From NCBI GenBank assembly GCA_016199685.1, contig JACQGD010000076.1, forward strand, positions 1 to 9,609: 9,609 nt of DNA. The letters run 5' to 3'. Source of the stretch: Candidatus Saccharimonadota bacterium. Its GTDB lineage: Bacteria > Patescibacteriota > Saccharimonadia > Saccharimonadales > Saccharimonadaceae. This document shows, in pieces, positions 6,541 to 9,609 of the stretch. The position numbers were made by a program, and so were the translations under genes. The notes under the pieces were generated by a model that searched no databases, had not been told where the DNA came from, and saw only the letters and a list, made by a program, of their open reading frames with translations. Each line of letters opens with the position of its first letter. Within the stretch, counting starts at the first letter, position 1.

Positions 6541-7041
6541 CTACTCGGCCGTCTCTTTCAGCTCTTCTTGGTAGTAGTCAATCTCAGCAGCTCTTTCTTC
6601 ACTAGACGGTAGCGCCTCTGCTATGCTCAGTGCCCGTTGCCAATACACCTTTGCCTGACTAGGTTCACTCTTAAGTGCATAGAGTCGTGCTATATCGGCT
6701 TGAAACGATGCATTTTCAGGATAGTCTCCCGCAAGCTGCTTCGAGACGACCAGCGCCTGATCGTACTGTCCAATAGACTTGTACGTTTCAACTTTGGTTT
6801 GGAGCAGTGATATCTTAGCATCCTTGCTATCTTCTTTTTCAAGACGTTTATCAAGTCGCTCAATCGTCTCGGAGATAAGTTGTGAATCGTCAGCACTACG
6901 TATCGATTGATCATCACGCTGTGTAGCCATACGTACTACCACGACACAGATTGTTCCAATCATCACCAAAGACACAGCCAAAACAATGACAGCGATTTTC
7001 TTTTTAGCTTGCAAACCTGTCACCATCCGCCGTATATTCAT
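6541..7041 (-). CDS. Membrane-anchored extracytoplasmic TPR protein
   Basis: A basic N-terminus (MNIRRMVTGLQAKKK) precedes one hydrophobic helix (about residues 16-37), so most of the 166 residues should lie outside the membrane. Residues ~50-72 are charged and helical. Two tetratricopeptide-like repeats follow, about 74-107 (YKSIGQYDQALVVSKQLAGD) and 108-141 (IARLYALKSEPSQAKVYW, then ALSIAEALP). TPRs bind proteins, so it may scaffold or help assemble a partner at the cell surface. The obvious candidate is the secreted protein encoded 4 nt downstream, almost certainly in the same transcript. A TATAGT box 11 nt before the ATG suggests its own promoter in the 57-nt gap after the kinase gene. 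I cannot assign a precise family or role. Confidence 0.75.
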   Translation of the reverse strand: MNIRRMVTGLQAKKKIAVIVLAVSLVMIGTICVVVVRMATQRDDQSIRSADDSQLISETIERLDKRLEKEDSKDAKISLLQTKVETYKSIGQYDQALVVSKQLAGDYPENASFQADIARLYALKSEPSQAKVYWQRALSIAEALPSSEERAAEIDYYQEELKETAE

Positions 7042-7052
7042 ACAATCAGTGT

Positions 7053-7058
7053 ACTATA
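7053..7058 (-). promoter_or_regulatory. Probable -10 box for the TPR/surface-protein operon
   Basis: TATAGT on the minus strand lies 11 nt before the TPR gene ATG, in the 57-nt gap after the kinase stop. No good -35 is seen, and no convincing terminator precedes it, so read-through from the kinase gene is also possible. Confidence 0.4.
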
Positions 7059-7098
7059 CATAAGAATTTTAACGAAAGAGTCTATGTAGCGCTTGCTA

Positions 7099-8496
7099 CT
7101 ATTTGTTACTGCCTACGATTGATGTATCGACGTGCTTTGCAAGGGGCAGAGAGACATAGGCAGTTGTACTTTCATTCTCAACTGATTCAATCCATAATTT
7201 ACCACCATGCTGCTCAACTGTTTGTCGCGAAAGATAGAGTCCCATACCAGTTCCATTGACTTGCTTCTCAATTGCGTTCGTCGCTCTGTAAAAACCATCA
7301 AAAATATGCGCGAGCTCCTTTTGGGGAACACCGATACCTTTGTTTTTGATAATAATCAGATGATTCGTCTCTTGATATTCATATAGCATTGTAATTTGAC
7401 TCCCAATAGACGCATATTTAATCGCATTAGAAACAAGATTATTAAACACCCTGCGAAGCTGTGTCGCGTCACCATCAACCATAATAGGAGCTTTCCAACT
7501 AGGGTCGTACTCGAAGGTAATTTCTTTTTGTTGAGCTGGAAGCTGTTGGACTTTTGTCGTTGCATCTATGAGTTCAGATATATCAACTGGAATTCGAACA
7601 GATTGCTTTGATTTATTCGATCCAATTGATGCAAGTTGCAAAATATCTTCAATGCTTTCTTGGAGCTGCAATGTACTATCATACATGGCTCGAGTCATCG
7701 CCTCTTGCGTCTCGTCCAACTTTCCACCAAGGAGCACTTCTTGCCCCCAGCGGATTCCGCTTAGTGGTGTACGAAGTTCGTGTGAAGCAATCGACATTAA
7801 CTCAACTTGCAATCTAAACGCTTCAAAACGACGATTACGCTGGCGATCGTAGAAATAAATGAGTATCGACCAAATGATTGCGATGAGAAAAATAAGGAAG
7901 CCAATGCCGCCTATAGTAGCAAGGTACCTCGCCGCAGGAACATCGACACCAATAACGGCCACGATTGCACCGCTCTCATCTCGTATTGGTGCAAGTGAGG
8001 AATACCATACGCCGTATGTATCTGTCACAGGCCCTTCAAGCATCGGTTTTCCACTTGTGAACATCGAAATAAGTTCGGGAGTCGATTGCTCATATTTTTG
8101 CAGTCGTGGAGAGTAATATTCGCTTCCTACCGCTTCTGAGTCGGCGAGAAATCGGACGTCGTCTCCTTTTTTGTCCATAATATAGACAAATCGACTATCT
8201 TCGTAAACATCTTTTAGCTCTGAAAGTTTCAGCTTAGTGTCTGCGTACGGAACCTGATCATCCGCAAGTGCTTGATTTTTTAAACGAGAAACATCACTCG
8301 CATTTATACTCAGTGCAAATGACACCGATCGATTCTGTAGTTGGGTTCTATATATCTGATCAATGAAAAAACTTATCGTCAGCCCGGCAATTACCCCTAC
8401 CAATAAGAGAATTCCTATTTTTATTCGTGTTGCAACAAACGGATTTTGCTGTTTATTCCATTTCGTATAAGGACGATTGGCTTTGATCTTAAACAT
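7099..8496 (-). CDS. Membrane sensor histidine kinase with extracytoplasmic Cache-like domain
   Basis: The protein is 465 residues from the chosen start. Helix 1 (~24-45) and helix 2 (~195-216) bracket an external sensor of about 150 residues. That region has Cache/PAS-like marks: FVYIMDKKGDDVRFLAD (~103-119) and a last strand WYSSLAPIRDESG...VIGVDVP (to ~187). The HisKA domain contains SHELRTP with phosphoacceptor His239. The HATPase_c domain has the N box NLVSN (Asn353, Asn357), a G1 box reading NKGIG with Asn385 where Asp is usual, an F region (FDGFYRA), and G2 GTGMG (415-419). The frame is open to 8562, but the ATG at 8494-8496 overlaps the receiver stop by 8 nt (ATGTTTAA), the usual layout for coupled translation. 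It should autophosphorylate in response to an external ligand and pass phosphate to the adjacent receiver. The ligand is unknown. Confidence 0.93.
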   Translation of the reverse strand: MFKIKANRPYTKWNKQQNPFVATRIKIGILLLVGVIAGLTISFFIDQIYRTQLQNRSVSFALSINASDVSRLKNQALADDQVPYADTKLKLSELKDVYEDSRFVYIMDKKGDDVRFLADSEAVGSEYYSPRLQKYEQSTPELISMFTSGKPMLEGPVTDTYGVWYSSLAPIRDESGAIVAVIGVDVPAARYLATIGGIGFLIFLIAIIWSILIYFYDRQRNRRFEAFRLQVELMSIASHELRTPLSGIRWGQEVLLGGKLDETQEAMTRAMYDSTLQLQESIEDILQLASIGSNKSKQSVRIPVDISELIDATTKVQQLPAQQKEITFEYDPSWKAPIMVDGDATQLRRVFNNLVSNAIKYASIGSQITMLYEYQETNHLIIIKNKGIGVPQKELAHIFDGFYRATNAIEKQVNGTGMGLYLSRQTVEQHGGKLWIESVENESTTAYVSLPLAKHVDTSIVGSNK

Positions 8497-8866
8497 ATTT
8501 AGAAATAATACGCTCAATACCGGCAATACCAACATCACTTTTAATGATGTAGTCAGTGACACCGTACCGCATCAACTCATTCATTGCAGTGAGGTCGTAT
8601 TTGTTTGTTGCGAAGATGATAGGTACATGAAGACCCCATTCGCCATCTGCGCGCACTTCTTTTACGACAGCAATTCCATCGATATCTGGCATCTCATAAT
8701 CAACTACGATAACCGCGGGATGATTCTGCTTTGCGCTGTCGATACCGCTTCTTCCACCATCGGCAGAAAATACCGTATAGCCTGATGTACGGAGTACTGC
8801 TCCTAGCGATGCGCGAAGCAGTGCATCGTCATCGATATGGAGCACTGTTTTTAAGTCATTCTGCAT
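8489..8866 (-). CDS. Stand-alone receiver-domain response regulator (CheY/Spo0F-like)
   Basis: The protein is 125 residues and consists of a single receiver domain with no output domain. Key residues are present: the acidic cluster Asp12-Asp13, phosphoacceptor Asp56 in VVDYEMP, Thr87 in FATN and Lys109. The residue after Lys109 is Ser, where many receivers have Pro (KP). It lacks a DNA-binding part, so it must act by protein contact or pass phosphate onward. Its partner is very probably the kinase encoded next, whose start overlaps this stop by 8 nt. The ATG has a TATAAT 12 nt upstream and no Shine-Dalgarno. The sequence reads as a complete domain from VLHIDDD to ERIISKYV, so truncation of a longer regulator is unlikely. 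Confidence 0.92.
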   Translation of the reverse strand: MQNDLKTVLHIDDDALLRASLGAVLRTSGYTVFSADGGRSGIDSAKQNHPAVIVVDYEMPDIDGIAVVKEVRADGEWGLHVPIIFATNKYDLTAMNELMRYGVTDYIIKSDVGIAGIERIISKYV

Positions 8867-8878
8867 AATTGATCTTTC

Positions 8879-8884
8879 ATTATA
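8879..8884 (-). promoter_or_regulatory. Proximal -10 box of the two-component operon
   Basis: TATAAT on the minus strand lies 12 nt before the receiver ATG, predicting a leader of only about five bases. The -35 region (8902-8907) falls inside the dyad at 8890-8923 and matches consensus poorly, which would fit a regulated promoter. Confidence 0.5.
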
Positions 8885-8889
8885 TTAGG

Positions 8890-8923
8890 GTTTGCAGTGT
8901 ATATATTGCATTATACTGCAAAC
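8890..8923. repeat. Inverted repeat in the promoter region of the two-component operon (possible operator)
   Basis: GTTTGCAGT (8890-8898) is perfectly matched by ACTGCAAAC (8915-8923). Pairing extends inward by G-T, T-A and A-T to 12 pairs around a 10-nt loop. There is no T run on either side, so a terminator is unlikely. The dyad spans the likely -35 of the proximal promoter and the -10 of the distal one, a natural place for a repressor or activator to bind. Confidence 0.45.
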
Positions 8924-8937
8924 GAACATAAGTACAA
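8910..8937 (-). promoter_or_regulatory. Possible distal promoter of the two-component operon
   Basis: On the minus strand TTGTAC (8932-8937, weak -35), a 16-bp spacer and TATAAT (8910-8915). The -10 overlaps the right arm of the dyad. A transcript from here would have a leader of about 35 nt, unlike the proximal promoter. Confidence 0.3.
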
Positions 8938-8953
8938 TGCGATTAACCGATTA

Positions 8954-9328
8954 TTACGCTTTCTTATATCCTTCATCATCACCGCTCTCATGGCGAGCAC
9001 GCTGATCAAATGCCTGAAGGTACCCTGCAACCTGTTGCAAATACTGCGTCGTTGATGCAAGTTGCGATTTTAGGTCTGCAATTTCTACGATCACTTTATC
9101 GATTTTGTCAGCATCGCTATGCACTTCATCCATTTTACGAGAGAGATTCATGATATGGGGCTCAAGTTGCACGAGGCGCTTAATCTCTTCCTGCGAGCGA
9201 TCAAGGTCGTCAGTGCGCTGATCAACCCGCTGCACTGCATCGCGAATGCGACTGACATCATTCTTAATATCATTAAGACCGTCACGTACCGCCCTTTGTA
9301 CATCATCACGTGTTGCTGGATCTGCCAT
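8954..9328 (-). CDS. Small cytoplasmic coiled-coil protein of unknown function
   Basis: The 124 residues have no signal or membrane helix. Most of the chain, about residues 8-108, is charged with heptad-like spacing of Ile, Leu and Val (for example DDVQRAVRDGLNDIKNDVS and IDKVIVEIADLKSQL), so an extended helical coiled coil is expected. A polar tail ending in EGYKKA follows. There is one Pro in the middle (LEPHIMN) that may break the helix, and no cysteine. It has the only strong Shine-Dalgarno in the window and lies 17 nt after the Nudix-like gene, so it is internal to an operon. I do not recognise a family; a structural, partition-related or adaptor role cannot be separated from sequence. 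Confidence 0.8.
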   Translation of the reverse strand: MADPATRDDVQRAVRDGLNDIKNDVSRIRDAVQRVDQRTDDLDRSQEEIKRLVQLEPHIMNLSRKMDEVHSDADKIDKVIVEIADLKSQLASTTQYLQQVAGYLQAFDQRARHESGDDEGYKKA

Positions 9329-9335
9329 GCTATAT

Positions 9336-9342
9336 CCTCCTT
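9336..9342 (-). promoter_or_regulatory. Perfect Shine-Dalgarno of the coiled-coil gene
   Basis: AAGGAGG on the minus strand, seven bases before the ATG at 9326-9328. It fixes the start of the coiled-coil gene and shows that the organism uses anti-SD pairing, in contrast to the SD-less starts of first-in-operon genes here. Confidence 0.85.
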
Positions 9343-9345
9343 AAT

Positions 9346-9609
9346 TTATACTTCGAAATATGCCGCTGTCGTATCTGCAAGTAGCATTGACTGGAGCTCG
9401 ACATACGTTTTACGCCCACCCGAGAGTTCACCGATTTCTTCAGGGTTCACCCATTTAACATACTCGATGCCCTCTTCGGGTACTACTTTTGGCTCAGCGG
9501 CAAGCTCAACGATAAAAAAGAAATGAAATCTATCTTTAAACCCTCGATGCTCGCTAATGTAGGCGACGCTATGGAATACTACTTCGTCCAGAGAGAGTAC
9601 AATACCAAC
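9346..9609 (-). CDS. Probable Nudix-family hydrolase (C-terminal part only)
   Basis: The last 87 codons run off the right edge; the stop is TAA at 9346-9348. The segment FKDRFHFFFIVEL...PEEGIEYVKWVNPEEIGEL is the typical second half of a Nudix domain: a beta strand after the Nudix box, then an acidic turn and a W-V-x-x-E-E-I helix start. The diagnostic Nudix box (GX5EX7REUXEEXGU) would lie outside the window, so the family call is not proven. Nudix enzymes hydrolyse nucleoside diphosphates linked to another moiety; the substrate cannot be guessed here. It is upstream of, and probably co-transcribed with, the coiled-coil gene. Confidence 0.6.
   Translation of the reverse strand, partial: VGIVLSLDEVVFHSVAYISEHRGFKDRFHFFFIVELAAEPKVVPEEGIEYVKWVNPEEIGELSGGRKTYVELQSMLLADTTAAYFEV

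Noticed and set aside
7086..7099. Small hairpin GTAGC-GCTT-GCTAC after the kinase gene as a terminator
   Set aside because: The stem is only 5 bp and is not followed by a U run on the minus strand.
8497..8562. N-terminal extension of the histidine kinase to 8562, adding a hydrophobic stretch
   Set aside because: The extension reads through the end of the receiver gene in another frame. The ATG at 8494-8496 gives the usual short overlap and a two-helix topology.
9119..9526. 135-codon plus-strand frame over the coiled-coil and Nudix-like genes
   Set aside because: It is antisense to two genes with better support (perfect Shine-Dalgarno, family-like sequence) and has no recognisable protein features.
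1..9609. TGA read as glycine (Gracilibacteria/Absconditabacteria code)
   Set aside because: Every long gene is full length without in-frame TGA and glycines are encoded by GGN codons.

Overview
The window looks like a piece of a Patescibacteria (CPR) chromosome, most likely Candidatus Saccharibacteria (TM7). I infer this from gene content: a GatD-type amidotransferase for Gram-positive-like lipid II, GtrA and GT-C glycan genes, and a large secreted protein whose C-terminal half resembles proteins I associate with that phylum. No 16S or ribosomal protein gene is present, so the assignment is tentative. All reading frames are intact under standard TGA-stop decoding, which argues against the TGA-recoding CPR lineages (Gracilibacteria, Absconditabacteria). 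There is no mobile element, CRISPR array, phage gene or obvious island.

Layout. Left (1-899): the 3' end of gatD (+) meets a Bcp-type peroxiredoxin gene (-) tail to tail across a bidirectional terminator. Glycan block (954-4117): an OpgC-like membrane acyltransferase (+) starts from a promoter overlapping the peroxiredoxin promoter. It converges, with a 14-bp 3' overlap, on a two-gene minus-strand unit of a GtrA-like flippase and a GT-C (PMT_2/ArnT-like) glycosyltransferase. Together these could flip a lipid-linked sugar, transfer it outside the membrane and acylate a surface glycan. Middle (4184-4316): a tRNA-Pro(UGG) gene on + with an unusual compensated A19-U56 tertiary pair, followed by a long hairpin that can terminate both strands.

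Right (4323-9609), all minus strand, listed in transcription order from high to low coordinates: a partial Nudix-like protein, a small coiled-coil protein with a perfect Shine-Dalgarno, then a regulatory gap with two -10 boxes and a dyad. Next come a stand-alone receiver protein, an overlapping membrane histidine kinase with an extracytoplasmic Cache-like sensor, a membrane-anchored extracytoplasmic TPR protein, and a 737-residue secreted multidomain protein with a probable carbohydrate-binding N-terminal domain. I read this as a sensing and surface-display module. The link between the two-component pair and the surface genes is inferred from adjacency only.

Two window-wide patterns stand out. 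Five genes that begin transcription units have TATAAT/TATAGT boxes only 6-13 nt before the ATG, predicting leaderless or nearly leaderless mRNAs. None of the 11 coding sequences ends in TGA.
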